A DNA stretch of 64,000 nt, taken from Bifidobacterium sp. ESL0763 (GTDB lineage Bacteria; Actinomycetota; Actinomycetes; Actinomycetales; Bifidobacteriaceae). The first letter of the stretch is position 1; every line of letters starts with the position of its first letter. The DNA is taken from assembly GCF_029433395.1 (NCBI RefSeq), contig NZ_JAQTHW010000002.1, positions 1,054,001-1,118,000 of the forward strand, given 5' to 3'. The position numbers and the translations under genes were made by a program. Below are positions 36,408 to 47,682 of this stretch, piece after piece. Below the pieces are notes generated by a model. That model saw only the letters and a list, made by a program, of their open reading frames with translations. It had not been told where the DNA came from and made no database searches.

Positions 36408-37151
36408 TCAGTCCTTGCCGGCCAGCCAGTCGATGCAGCGGGAGAAGAACTCGCCGTAATGGGGCCAGTCCATGAACTGTTCGGGGGCCCAGTGCGGGGC
36501 GACGTCCGACATGTAGGCCAGCGAGCGCCCGGCGCCGAACGAGCCGGTGATGAGCAGCGGCTCGTCGCCCACCCTCATCAGCACCTCGCTGTCCGGCTTG
36601 GCCGTGGCGCGCTGGTAGCCGAGGATCGCGGGGAACTCGCCGAGGCCGTCGGCGATCGAGCCGGGGGCGACGCAGCGCGGAGTGACGCCCTGGGGCGCCT
36701 CGACGCGGTCGTCGTAGGGCAGGATCGAGACGGGCAGGGCCTGCTCGACGGGGGTGCCGGCGTAGTGCGCCTTGCCCTCGAACCCGCCGAAGGAGAGGTA
36801 GCCGCCGGCCATCATCAGGCCGCCGCCGTCCTTGACCCAGTCGCGCAGCAACGCCATGCGGTTGGGCATAGGCCGGCCCTGGTCGAAGACCTGGGAAGAG
36901 AGCAGCAAAGAATTCGAGCCGATGTCGGAAAGCAGCACCACGTCATAGCGCCTCAGCTCCTCCATCGTCGTCGGGAAATCGCGCTGCACGTCGTGGGCCA
37001 GCAGATGCGTGACCTCGTGGCCCTGGGCGCGCAGGGCGTCCAGCAGTTTTTGGCAGCCGATCTCCAGCCGCGTGCTGGTGAATGAATCGAAGCCCTTGTA
37101 TTCGGTGGTGGATGAGATCCACGACTCTCCGGCAAGCAATACCTTGGCCAT
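36408..37151 (-). CDS. GATase-like protein (PF07090-type), probably no glutaminase activity
   Basis: A 247-residue soluble protein with the alpha/beta fold of class I glutamine amidotransferases and ThuA. Recognisable segments are KVLLAGESWISSTTEYKGFDSFT at the N-terminus, YDVVLLSDIGSNSLLL, and GGGLMMAGGYLSFGGFEGKAHY. The last is where a true amidotransferase has its cysteine nucleophile in a GxCxG turn, and here it has none. The role is therefore unlikely to be glutamine hydrolysis; proteins of this family often travel with sugar or acyl-compound catabolic genes. ATG 37151 is chosen because AAAGGG lies five bases ahead. The GTG two codons upstream abuts the same sequence. It is the first gene of the operon. 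Confidence 0.82.
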   Translation of the reverse strand: MAKVLLAGESWISSTTEYKGFDSFTSTRLEIGCQKLLDALRAQGHEVTHLLAHDVQRDFPTTMEELRRYDVVLLSDIGSNSLLLSSQVFDQGRPMPNRMALLRDWVKDGGGLMMAGGYLSFGGFEGKAHYAGTPVEQALPVSILPYDDRVEAPQGVTPRCVAPGSIADGLGEFPAILGYQRATAKPDSEVLMRVGDEPLLITGSFGAGRSLAYMSDVAPHWAPEQFMDWPHYGEFFSRCIDWLAGKD

Positions 37152-37185
37152 GTGCACCCTTTCAACGGTGAATGTGCGAACATCA

Positions 37186-37245
37186 AATGTTGCGTAACGT
37201 TGCGCAACATTGCTTTCATGGTATCAAGATATCTCACATTGTCAA
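37186..37245 (-). promoter_or_regulatory. Promoter and LacI-type operator of the amidase-transporter operon
   Basis: Read leftward, TTGACA (37240-37245) and TACCAT (37218-37223) are separated by 16 nt. They are followed by a 26-bp palindrome at 37186-37211 with one mismatch. Its core, GTTGCGTAACGTTGCGCAAC, has the CG centre typical of LacI-family operators. The predicted start site falls at its right edge, so a bound repressor would block initiation or early elongation. The divergent lacI-type gene begins 227 nt away. This supports local repression by that regulator. Confidence 0.7.
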
Positions 37246-37437
37246 ATCACGGCCGTCTCCACAGCGGCATGGCCGGCGGGGAGATGAACCTGCCGCTTGG
37301 GCCCGACGACGTATAGACTGTTGATAGAAACTGCCGCGCCGTCGACGAACCGCGGACCGCAAGGCTCCACGACCCGGCACGCAACGCAGGCGCAACGGGC
37401 AAGGAGCCCGGCTCGGACGAGGACGATAAGGAAAGCC

Positions 37438-38466
37438 ATGGTTTCTCTCTCACAGGTGGCGCGCAAGGCCGGGGTCTCCACCTCCACGGTCTCCCGGTAC
37501 TTCCACGGGCAGCTGGCGGTCAGGGCCGACACCGAGGAGAAGATCGCCAAGGCCGCCAAGGAGCTGGGCTACGTGCGCCAGTCGTCGCGCTTCGCCGCGA
37601 ACACCCCCTCCTCCAACACCGAGGTGGCGCTGATCATCCCCGAACTGACCAACCCCTTCTATTCGGCGCTTTCGGACGCGCTGATCACCCGCGCCCAGGC
37701 CAACAACCTCGTCCTGGAGATCATGGCCTCCAACCGCCAGGCGCGCATGGAGTCGAAGCTGGTCAACACGGTGGTGCGCTCGGGGCGCTTCGCCGGCCTC
37801 ATCTACGCCGGCATGCACCGCACCAACGCGGCGCTCAACCACCTCGCCAACTCCGAGACCAAGCTGGTGCTTCTCGACGAGGACATCTCGATCCCCGACA
37901 ACCCCAAGCCCAACATCGTCGCCGTCGACAACTACTCCGGCGCCTACCAGGCGACCTCCTACCTCATCGGCCTGGGCCACCGCCGCATCGCCCACATCTC
38001 CGGGCCCAACAAGCTCAGCACCGCCACCGAGCGCCTGCGCGGCTACAAGGCGGCGCTGAGGGACGCCGGCATCCCCTTCGACTCCAAGCTCGTCTTCTCC
38101 GGGCCCTACACCGAGGAGTACGGCGCCAACGTGCTCACCTATCTCATTCAGCTGGAGGAACGGCCCACGGCGGTCTTCGCCGGCTCCGACATCGTGGCAA
38201 TCGGGCTCATATCGGCCTGCAAGCAGTACTCGATCTCGATCCCCCGCGACCTTTCGGTGGTCGGCTGCGACGGCATCCGCATCGGCAAGTGGCTCCACCC
38301 CACGCTCACCACGCTCACCCAGCCCATCGACGACATGGCCTCCGTGGCCTTCAACCTGCTGCTGCAGAGCGACGGGTCGGACGAGCGCCCGCTTGAGAAC
38401 AACATCCGCCTGCCGCTGACGCTCACCATCGGCGAGTCCGCCGCCAGGGTGCGCCACGCCGGCTGA
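37438..38466 (+). CDS. LacI-family transcriptional regulator
   Basis: A 342-residue repressor. The DNA-binding domain is at residues 1-60: LSQVARKAGVSTSTVSRYFHG is the helix-turn-helix, and a hinge helix follows near 48-58. Residues 62-342 form the periplasmic-binding-like effector domain (VALIIPELTNPFYSALSDAL, GLGHRRIAHISGP, STATERLRGYKAALRDAGI). The ATG follows AAGGAAAG. Its own -10 may be TATAGA at 37312-37317, leaving a leader of about 115 nt. It is divergent from the amidase operon and probably controls it through the 26-bp palindrome. The effector could be a sugar or a product of the operon; it cannot be deduced here. Confidence 0.92.
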   Translation: MVSLSQVARKAGVSTSTVSRYFHGQLAVRADTEEKIAKAAKELGYVRQSSRFAANTPSSNTEVALIIPELTNPFYSALSDALITRAQANNLVLEIMASNRQARMESKLVNTVVRSGRFAGLIYAGMHRTNAALNHLANSETKLVLLDEDISIPDNPKPNIVAVDNYSGAYQATSYLIGLGHRRIAHISGPNKLSTATERLRGYKAALRDAGIPFDSKLVFSGPYTEEYGANVLTYLIQLEERPTAVFAGSDIVAIGLISACKQYSISIPRDLSVVGCDGIRIGKWLHPTLTTLTQPIDDMASVAFNLLLQSDGSDERPLENNIRLPLTLTIGESAARVRHAG

Positions 38467-38575
38467 GACCGTGGATGTCCGCCAGCAGACGCTTGGCATG
38501 GCAAAGGCGCGGGAGGGACCGGATCGCTCCGGACACTTCCCACGTCTTTTTCGTATCGATACCTGGGACCGCGCC

Positions 38576-38701
38576 TCACTCGGCGGCGTTCGCCACCTCG
38601 ATCCAGCGGTCGAGCAGGTCCATCGCCGCGCCGGAGTCCACCGTTCTCTCGGCGATGGCGTAGGCCGCCTTGAAGCGGTCGCGCAGGCCGGTGTCCGCCT
38701 C
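38576..38701 (-). pseudogene. trpD: 3' remnant of trpD (anthranilate phosphoribosyltransferase)
   Basis: About 41 codons ending in a stop. The peptide EADTGLRDRFKAAYAIAERT followed by VDSGAAMDLLDRWIEVANAAE has the register of the TrpD C-terminus (typically LEERFxxAYRxAxxxIDSGxAxxLLxxW). No other part of TrpD is visible: upstream lies a short unrelated stretch and then the secA terminator. Neither a full gene nor the catalytic GTGGD motif is near. It appears to be a fragment left when most of trpD was deleted or replaced. Confidence 0.6.
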
Positions 38702-38796
38702 GACCCGACCGCCACATACCGGCGCATATCCTGTCCCGTGAGCCGAGGAGCTCGCATGCGGACCATCCGTGGCCTCCCGCACGCTCATATACGACG

Positions 38797-38830
38797 TGTG
38801 GCGGGCCAGCCCGAAGGCCGACCCGCCACA
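38797..38830 (-). terminator. Terminator hairpin after secA
   Basis: TGTGGCGGG (38797-38805) pairs with CCCGCCACA (38822-38830), with extra GGCC/GGCC contacts in the loop. It follows the secA stop codon by about 22 nt in the leftward direction. No further gene is seen between the trpD remnant and secA. Confidence 0.6.
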
Positions 38831-38852
38831 TGTCATCGAAGCGCCTGCGGGG

Positions 38853-41762
<2,910 letters not shown>

Positions 41763-41967
41763 TTTCGCTCCCTAGTTCGTTTCCCATAAACGAGCAAGAC
41801 CGAGTAATTGCACTCGGCACAGACTATTCCACATTCTACGCGACGGCACAGATTTTCGGCTTCGTTCCAGCGCTTTCGCTCCCGGGCGCGCGGCTCGCCG
41901 TTCTTTCGCTTGCTCTTCCGTCGCTTACCAGTGCGCATGCGTGCCATCGGGCCATGACGGCATGAAA

Positions 41968-42001
41968 GGGCCCGCCGGCCTGTTGGTTGGCCGGCGGGCC
42001 C
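41968..42001 (-). terminator. Terminator after hpf
   Basis: GGGCCCGCCGGCC (41968-41980) is the exact reverse complement of 41989-42001, and TTTC follows it leftward. It lies in the 345-nt gap between hpf and secA. The rest of that gap is AT-richer than its surroundings and probably contains the secA promoter, but no clear hexamers were found. Confidence 0.7.
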
Positions 42002-42107
42002 GGTGCCTCCTGGAACGGCGGGACGGAAGAGACCTCCTTGACGCGGAATCAAATCTCCCGTCCCATTCCTTATCGGCTCATCGCGTTATCCATTCGGACA
42101 TTCACCT

Positions 42108-42833
42108 TCACATCGCATCCTTGGGAGCGGCGCCGGCGGCCTTGACGTGCTCGGCGGTGTCGATCTCGAAGACGCCGTAGCTCCAGCCGTGGCGGCGGTA
42201 GACGACTGAGGGACGGTTGGTCTCCTTGTTGACGAAGAGGAAGAAGTCGTGGCCGATGAGCTCCATCTCGTAGAGCGCCTCGTCGATCGACATCGGTTCG
42301 GCGATGTGCAGCTTGCGGCGGATGACGATCGGGGTGTCGCCCACCTGCACCTCCACGGACTGGCCGGGGCCGAGGTCGGAGGAGACGGCCTCCTGCGGGC
42401 TGTCGGTGACGGGGGCCGGCGGCTTCGGCTCCCCCGGCTCGGCATCCTGCATCTGCGGAGGCTCCGGCTTGACCGGCTCGTCCAACGGCAGGACCCCCTT
42501 GTCGACGATCTTGCGCGAGTCGCGGCGGCGACGGGTCATCTTGCGGTCCTTGGCGCGGCGCAGGCGCAGCGTCAGCTTGTCGAGCGCGATATCGAGGGCG
42601 CTGAACTCGTCGGAGCTCGACGCCTCGGCGCGCACCACCGTCGCCCCGTCGATGACCGTGATCTCGACGCGCTTGGCGGTGTCGGCCTGCCTGGGATTGC
42701 CCTCACGGCTCACCACGATCTCCGCGCGCTGCGCGCGGGGCGCGATGCCGGTCACACGATTCATTTTGGTTTCGACGACATCGCGGAACTTCTGGCTTAC
42801 CTGCATATGACGCCCGGTGACGATGATATCCAT
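42108..42833 (-). CDS. hpf: Ribosome hibernation promoting factor, long form
   Basis: A 241-residue protein that pairs 70S ribosomes into inactive 100S dimers in stationary phase. The N-terminal domain (1-105, MDIIVTGRHMQVSQKFRDVV to DKLTLRLRRAKDRK) occupies the mRNA/tRNA channel. The linker (110-170) is Pro/Asp/Glu-rich. The C-terminal dimerisation domain includes IVIRRKLHIAEPMSIDEALYEMELIGHDFFLFVN and YRRHGWSYGVFEIDTAEH. The ATG follows AGGAGG. The neighbouring gene on the other strand is RNase P RNA, so both share a 174-nt divergent promoter region. Confidence 0.96.
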   Translation of the reverse strand: MDIIVTGRHMQVSQKFRDVVETKMNRVTGIAPRAQRAEIVVSREGNPRQADTAKRVEITVIDGATVVRAEASSSDEFSALDIALDKLTLRLRRAKDRKMTRRRRDSRKIVDKGVLPLDEPVKPEPPQMQDAEPGEPKPPAPVTDSPQEAVSSDLGPGQSVEVQVGDTPIVIRRKLHIAEPMSIDEALYEMELIGHDFFLFVNKETNRPSVVYRRHGWSYGVFEIDTAEHVKAAGAAPKDAM

Positions 42834-42994
42834 GTGGACCTCCTGGTCAATCAGCGACCCGAAGGCCGCTTACGTGCCGATGGCCTCGATGCCATCGGTG
42901 CTTCCAGTCTAGACGACACGCTGCGGGCGGGGCGGAACCTGGCCGGATAATACGCCATTCGCTTGCTTGGGGCCGCAGGTGCGCAGTGGTTTGC

Positions 42995-43000
42995 TACAAT
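42995..43000 (+). promoter_or_regulatory. Predicted -10 of the RNase P RNA gene
   Basis: TACAAT ends seven bases before the predicted RNA 5' end. A -35 was not recognised. Confidence 0.55.
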
Positions 43001-43007
43001 TGAAATC

Positions 43008-43382
43008 TTGAGACCTCTTGATGACCGCGGCTGCGTTCGGCGCAGCTGAGGAACTTCCGGGCTCCACAGGGCACGATGGCGGACAACATCCGCCCAGGGC
43101 GACCTGAGAGCAAGCGCAGCAGAGAACAGACCGCCCGGCTTCGGCCGGGTAAGGGTGAAACGGCGGTGTAAGAGACCACCGGGCCTCTGGCAACAGCAGG
43201 CCGCATGGCAAGCCTCATCGGGAGCAAGGCCAAGCAGAAGGCACGTCGGATGCCACATCCGGCAGGGGCTGCCCGCCCCGCCTTCGGGTAGGCCGCTAGA
43301 GCCTGGCGGCGACGTCAGGTCGAGATGGATGGTCATCCGTGCGCAACAGCACGACAGAACCCGGGGTATAAGGGGTCTCACC
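43008..43382 (+). ncRNA. rnpB: RNase P RNA (bacterial type A)
   Basis: The catalytic RNA that trims tRNA 5' leaders. The outer ends pair as P1: TGAGACCTCTT at 43009-43019 against AAGGGGTCTCA at 43370-43380. The hallmark strand GAGGAACTTCCGGGCTCC lies near 43050, and the pairing partner ACAGAACCCGGG lies near 43353. The internal CTGAGAGCAA, AGGGTGAAA and GCAACAGCAGG segments also match conserved RNase P sites. The ends are approximate by a few bases. It is followed by a short GC hairpin and converges on recX. No protein is encoded here on either strand. Confidence 0.93.
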
Positions 43383-43407
43383 ACACTTCACAGGCAGCGA
43401 TGCGCAC

Positions 43408-43425
43408 GCGGGCACGGCCGCCCGC
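43408..43425 (+). terminator. Short terminator hairpin after rnpB
   Basis: GCGGGC (43408-43413) pairs with GCCCGC (43420-43425), then CGCTTT. It is close to the RNA 3' end and 52 nt from the convergent recX stop. Confidence 0.4.
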
Positions 43426-43476
43426 CGCTTTGAGCCGACCGCCATCACCTCGGCCAAGTCCCGCCCCTCAGATGGC

Positions 43477-44514
43477 TCAGTCGGCGTTCCCACCGTCGAA
43501 GAGCTCATGGGCCACACGGCGCAGCGCCTCGGGATCGTGGCCCTTGCGGCCTCCGGCGGACCAGAACCGGCGACGGCGCACCTGCCGGTCCAACCCCTCG
43601 GTCTTGGCGGCCATCCTGCGGCCGAGCTGCCATACGCTGTCCTCGAAGACGCCCTGCTCGCGGGCCTCGGCCACCACCTGCGAGGCCAGATGGTCCTCGA
43701 CGCCCTTGCGCCTCAGCTCCATCAGGGAACCACGGGCGCCGAGCATCCTCGACGAGCAGGCGCGGATGACCGAGCGCGCGTAATCCTCGTCGTCGATCAG
43801 ATGGATCTCGACCAGACGGTCGACCACCTGTTGGGAGACGACCGGGTCGTAGCCCTTGGTCACAAGCCGCTTGACCAGCGCGCCGGAGGAACGGGCGGCG
43901 GCGTCGAGCAACGTCAGCGCGGCCTCGCGGCACGCCTCGACGTCCGCGGGGTCATCGGGGACACGCCTCACCGGAGCGCCGGTGCGGTACCGCTTGCGCG
44001 ACTTCCCGCGCCCCCATGATCCACGGCGGTATTTCCCGCGTCTGACTGGCTGTTCGTCATCGTCCAGACTGCCGCCGAAACCGCTGGTGTAGGCGCTGGT
44101 GATCGCGACCGCATGGGTGGGCGACGCGCTGCGTCTGCGCTTGCGCGCATGCTCCCGCGATTCCTTGTCTTCGCTCAGCGATGACGGCGTCCGACCGTGC
44201 GAACCATTGCCGCCATACGATGACGGCCTCCGCACCCGCGAGCCGTTGCCGCCACGGGATGGCGATTCCCAGCCATACGAGCCATCGTCCTCTTGCCTGT
44301 CGGAGACCTGCGTCCATGACTGTCCCGCCGAACCGGCTCTCCCCCGGCCTTCCGAACCGAGCGAATCAGGTTCTCTGGCCATGGCATCCGACGACCGGCG
44401 CACGGCGTCATCGCCGCCAGATTGGCGCGCGGCGCGTCCACCGGGTCGCGCAGGGCCGTCATCCTCGCCCTGGGGGACGGGATGGCGGCCCAGGAAATCC
44501 TCGACGCTGATCAC
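43477..44514 (-). CDS. recX: RecX, regulator of RecA, with a long disordered N-terminal extension
   Basis: Limits RecA filament activity. The conserved RecX core is about residues 195-345: CREAALTLLDAAARSSGALVKRLVTKGYD, IDDEDYARSVI and LRRKGVEDHLASQVV are typical three-helix repeats. The first 190 residues are unusual: serine/glycine/arginine-rich, with SxGGNGS-type repeats (SPSRGGNGSRVRRPSSYGGN) and a basic RRGKYRRGSWGRGKSRKRYR stretch. Total length is 345 against a usual 150-270. It begins with a GTG at 44514, two bases after the recA stop, so it is read through from recA and probably coupled. Confidence 0.9.
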   Translation of the reverse strand: MISVEDFLGRHPVPQGEDDGPARPGGRAARQSGGDDAVRRSSDAMAREPDSLGSEGRGRAGSAGQSWTQVSDRQEDDGSYGWESPSRGGNGSRVRRPSSYGGNGSHGRTPSSLSEDKESREHARKRRRSASPTHAVAITSAYTSGFGGSLDDDEQPVRRGKYRRGSWGRGKSRKRYRTGAPVRRVPDDPADVEACREAALTLLDAAARSSGALVKRLVTKGYDPVVSQQVVDRLVEIHLIDDEDYARSVIRACSSRMLGARGSLMELRRKGVEDHLASQVVAEAREQGVFEDSVWQLGRRMAAKTEGLDRQVRRRRFWSAGGRKGHDPEALRRVAHELFDGGNAD

Positions 44515-44516
44515 GG

Positions 44517-45683
<1,167 letters not shown>

Positions 45684-45864
45684 TCGTTCTCCTTGAGCGT
45701 TCGTTTGCCTTGCGCTTCCCACCCTACGGGGGCGGATTACGGCCACACAAGCCAAACGGGGTTATGTGGTCGAACGGTTGGCATTTCGACACGCCGTGAT
45801 TTTCCGGGCTTTTCGAACCAACAGACCACAAGACACCAACGTTGCCTCATGCTTTCTTCCCAAC

Positions 45865-45894
45865 AGTATATATCCATATGCGAACATTTGTTCG
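45865..45894 (-). promoter_or_regulatory. recA promoter with SOS (LexA) box
   Basis: CGAACATTTGTTCG at 45881-45894 fits the Gram-positive LexA site CGAACnnnnGTTCG. Read leftward, TATACT (45865-45870) is a good -10 and the LexA box covers the -35 position, as expected for repression. The 45684-45989 gap also contains a DnaA-like 9-mer at 45921; nothing coding is visible. Damage induction of recA-recX is inference from the site. Confidence 0.75.
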
Positions 45895-45920
45895 AATATA
45901 TCCGCGGAATCGAATCAGAT

Positions 45921-45929
45921 TGTGGATAA
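45921..45929. promoter_or_regulatory. DnaA-box sequence near recA
   Basis: TGTGGATAA, an exact match to the reverse complement of TTATCCACA, lies between the recA SOS box and the DUF3046 gene. Chance occurrence is possible. Confidence 0.35.
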
Positions 45930-45989
45930 CTTTCCGCGCGCCCGGCGAACCGGCCCGCGCCAGCCTGCCGAAACCCCCGGCGACCCCGT

Positions 45990-46223
45990 CTAACGGGCCG
46001 GCATCGGCGGCGCGTTGTGGTCCTTGCCCCAGCGTTTCCCGTCGGGAACCTGGAGCTGGTCGCACAATACGTTCCAGACGACGCGCGGCTCCACGCCGGC
46101 CGCGAGCGCCTGGACGACCGTCATGCCGTCGAGCTTGGTCAGCACCTGGTCCTGGGCGATCGAGCGGCCGTAGGCATGGCCGAGGACCTCGTCGAGCAAT
46201 TGCCAGAATTCACGTTCACGCAC
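45990..46223 (-). CDS. DUF3046 protein
   Basis: A 77-residue actinobacterial protein of unknown function, almost always found between clgR and recA. The sequence REREFWQLLDEVLGHAYGRS then LGGMTVVQALAAGVEPRVVWNVLC-like text is characteristic: a DUF3046 core of helices with the GMTVxQAL turn. The GTG at 46223 gives the family-typical start; a longer frame from GTG 46247 adds eight residues that do not match the family. It shows no membrane segment or motif that reveals a function. Confidence 0.82.
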   Translation of the reverse strand: MREREFWQLLDEVLGHAYGRSIAQDQVLTKLDGMTVVQALAAGVEPRVVWNVLCDQLQVPDGKRWGKDHNAPPMPAR

Positions 46224-46280
46224 GTCCCCAGCATACCGGGCAAACACGAAAACCGAAACCGCCCGCGCCGCAACGCAAAA

Positions 46281-46307
46281 GGCCCTCCGCCATCACGACG
46301 AAGGGCC
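46281..46307 (-). terminator. Terminator after clgR
   Basis: GGCCCT (46281-46286) pairs with AGGGCC (46302-46307). In the leftward direction TTTTGCG follows, a fair U-tract. It lies 35 nt after the clgR stop. Confidence 0.65.
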
Positions 46308-46341
46308 AATCGAAAAGCAAACCGCGGTTTGCCGGCGGCGC

Positions 46342-46854
46342 TCAGACCTCGGAGGAATCGAGGTAGTCGGCCACCAGGCGCAGCATCTGCGAGGTGCTCA
46401 GTCCCAGCGATTCGGCGATGGACGCCAGCAGCTCGGAGCTCGCCTCCTTCTGCCCGCGCTCGACCTCGGAAAGGTAGCCGAGCGAGACCCCGGCCTTCTC
46501 GCTGACCTCGCGCAGGGTCTTGTGGTCGCGGGTGCGCAGGTCGCGCAGCACATGGCCGATCGCCTCGCGCAGCGAGATGTCGCGGCCGTCGGCGCTCTCC
46601 TCGTGCCGGCGCGACATCATGCGCGGCTTGGAACGCTCGTTGTCCTCTTCCTGCCACATCCGGTTGAGGGCGGCCTGGCGCTCGTCCTTGGCCTTCTTCG
46701 CCGCCCGGGCCTTCAACACCTGCTGCTGCGCGAACGCGACCGCACGCTTCTGGGCCGGGGTCAGATCCTTGTTGCGCGCGTCATCCGGGCGCTGCGAATC
46801 CATCGAAACCGTGTTCATCCTCATCCGCTCCTGTGTACGAGTCATTGTCTCCAT
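46342..46854 (-). CDS. clgR: ClgR-type XRE-family transcriptional regulator
   Basis: A 170-residue regulator that in actinobacteria activates clp protease and DNA-repair genes. The helix-turn-helix is at about 105-165: [53 protein letters not shown]. The N-terminal 95 residues are longer than in most ClgR proteins and carry a predicted helix [31 protein letters not shown] 46854 follows GAGGGTGG. Its place between cinA and DUF3046-recA is the standard actinobacterial order. In relatives ClgR is degraded by ClpP; no degron was checked here beyond the C-terminal LDSSEV, which is not the Streptomyces LAA type. Confidence 0.88.
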   Translation of the reverse strand: METMTRTQERMRMNTVSMDSQRPDDARNKDLTPAQKRAVAFAQQQVLKARAAKKAKDERQAALNRMWQEEDNERSKPRMMSRRHEESADGRDISLREAIGHVLRDLRTRDHKTLREVSEKAGVSLGYLSEVERGQKEASSELLASIAESLGLSTSQMLRLVADYLDSSEV

Positions 46855-46922
46855 TACGCCACCCTCTTTCTGCAATTACGCTACTTACGTGATTCACTAT
46901 GCCTAACAGCCCTGAGCGTAAA

Positions 46923-47525
46923 TTATTCCTTATTCATGACTGTGAGACGCGTCACAGCGTACAGAACATTGAGTACCGTCAGCCGGCGGATGCGTTCCCT
47001 GGAGCCGGAAAGACGCAGCTCGAACGCCTTGGCACGCGCCGCCCCTCCCCTTACGCACGGCGGGATGCGCACGCCTATGTAGACCAGGCCCGCGGGCTTG
47101 TCGCCGTCGGGGCCGGGACCGGCCACGCCCGTGGTCGACAGGCCGATGACACGGCCATGATATTCCGGCTGGTCGTAGAGATCGGCGGTCGATTGCGCCA
47201 TCTGACACGCCACCTCGGGATGGACCGCGCCCTCGCGCTTGAGCAAGCCGGCGTCGACGCCCAGCAGCGAGGCCTTGGCGGCGATGTCGTAGGTGACCGC
47301 GGAGCCCAGGAAGACATCGGAGGCGCCGGGGATGCGGACGAAGGCGTCGGCGAGCAGGCCGCCGGTGAGCGATTCGGCCGAGGCGACCCTCATCTCGTTG
47401 CCGCGGCACCATTCGAGCACGCGCGCGGCCATGGCGTCGCACTCCCGCTCGATGCCGGCGATGTCGCCCTCGTCGATGACCCCCATCGCTTCCACCGCCT
47501 CGTTGGCGTCCTCATTGGCATCCAT
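46923..47525 (-). CDS. pncC: CinA C-terminal domain protein (nicotinamide-nucleotide amidohydrolase)
   Basis: A 200-residue PncC/CinA-C enzyme that converts nicotinamide mononucleotide to nicotinic acid mononucleotide for NAD salvage. The motifs RVASAESLTGGLLADAFVRIPGASDVFLGSAVTY and GLSTTGVAGPGPDGDKPAGLVYIGV are intact. No N-terminal CinA (MoaB-like) domain is fused, as expected in actinobacteria. The ATG follows AAGGAGCG. It lies between pgsA and clgR. Confidence 0.93.
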   Translation of the reverse strand: MDANEDANEAVEAMGVIDEGDIAGIERECDAMAARVLEWCRGNEMRVASAESLTGGLLADAFVRIPGASDVFLGSAVTYDIAAKASLLGVDAGLLKREGAVHPEVACQMAQSTADLYDQPEYHGRVIGLSTTGVAGPGPDGDKPAGLVYIGVRIPPCVRGGAARAKAFELRLSGSRERIRRLTVLNVLYAVTRLTVMNKE

Positions 47526-47559
47526 GGCCCGCTCCTTACCGATCCGTCGACGCCGCGCA

Positions 47560-47605
47560 CGGCGGCCGTCAACCCGAGCTTACCCCGAAAAGCCAACGGC
47601 CGCCG
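47560..47605 (-). terminator. Hairpin between pgsA and pncC
   Basis: CGGCGGCCGT (47560-47569) is the exact reverse complement of 47596-47605, in the 157-nt gap after the pgsA stop. It lies only 35 nt before the pncC start, so it may be a partial terminator or an mRNA stabiliser. Confidence 0.5.
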
Positions 47606-47682
47606 ACGCGCACATGCACGACGACGGCCGGTCGGACGCCACGGGCCGGGCTGCCCGGGCACCGTGGCGACTGTGGCTTGGA

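Noticed and set aside
41763..42107. Small leftward gene in the secA-hpf gap (frame near 41756-42052)
   Set aside because: Runs across the strong hpf hairpin and into secA's start; Arg-rich and with no ribosome site or homologue recognised.
42851..43384. Protein-coding frame over the RNase P RNA region
   Set aside because: The sequence is explained by the conserved RNA with its P1 pairing.
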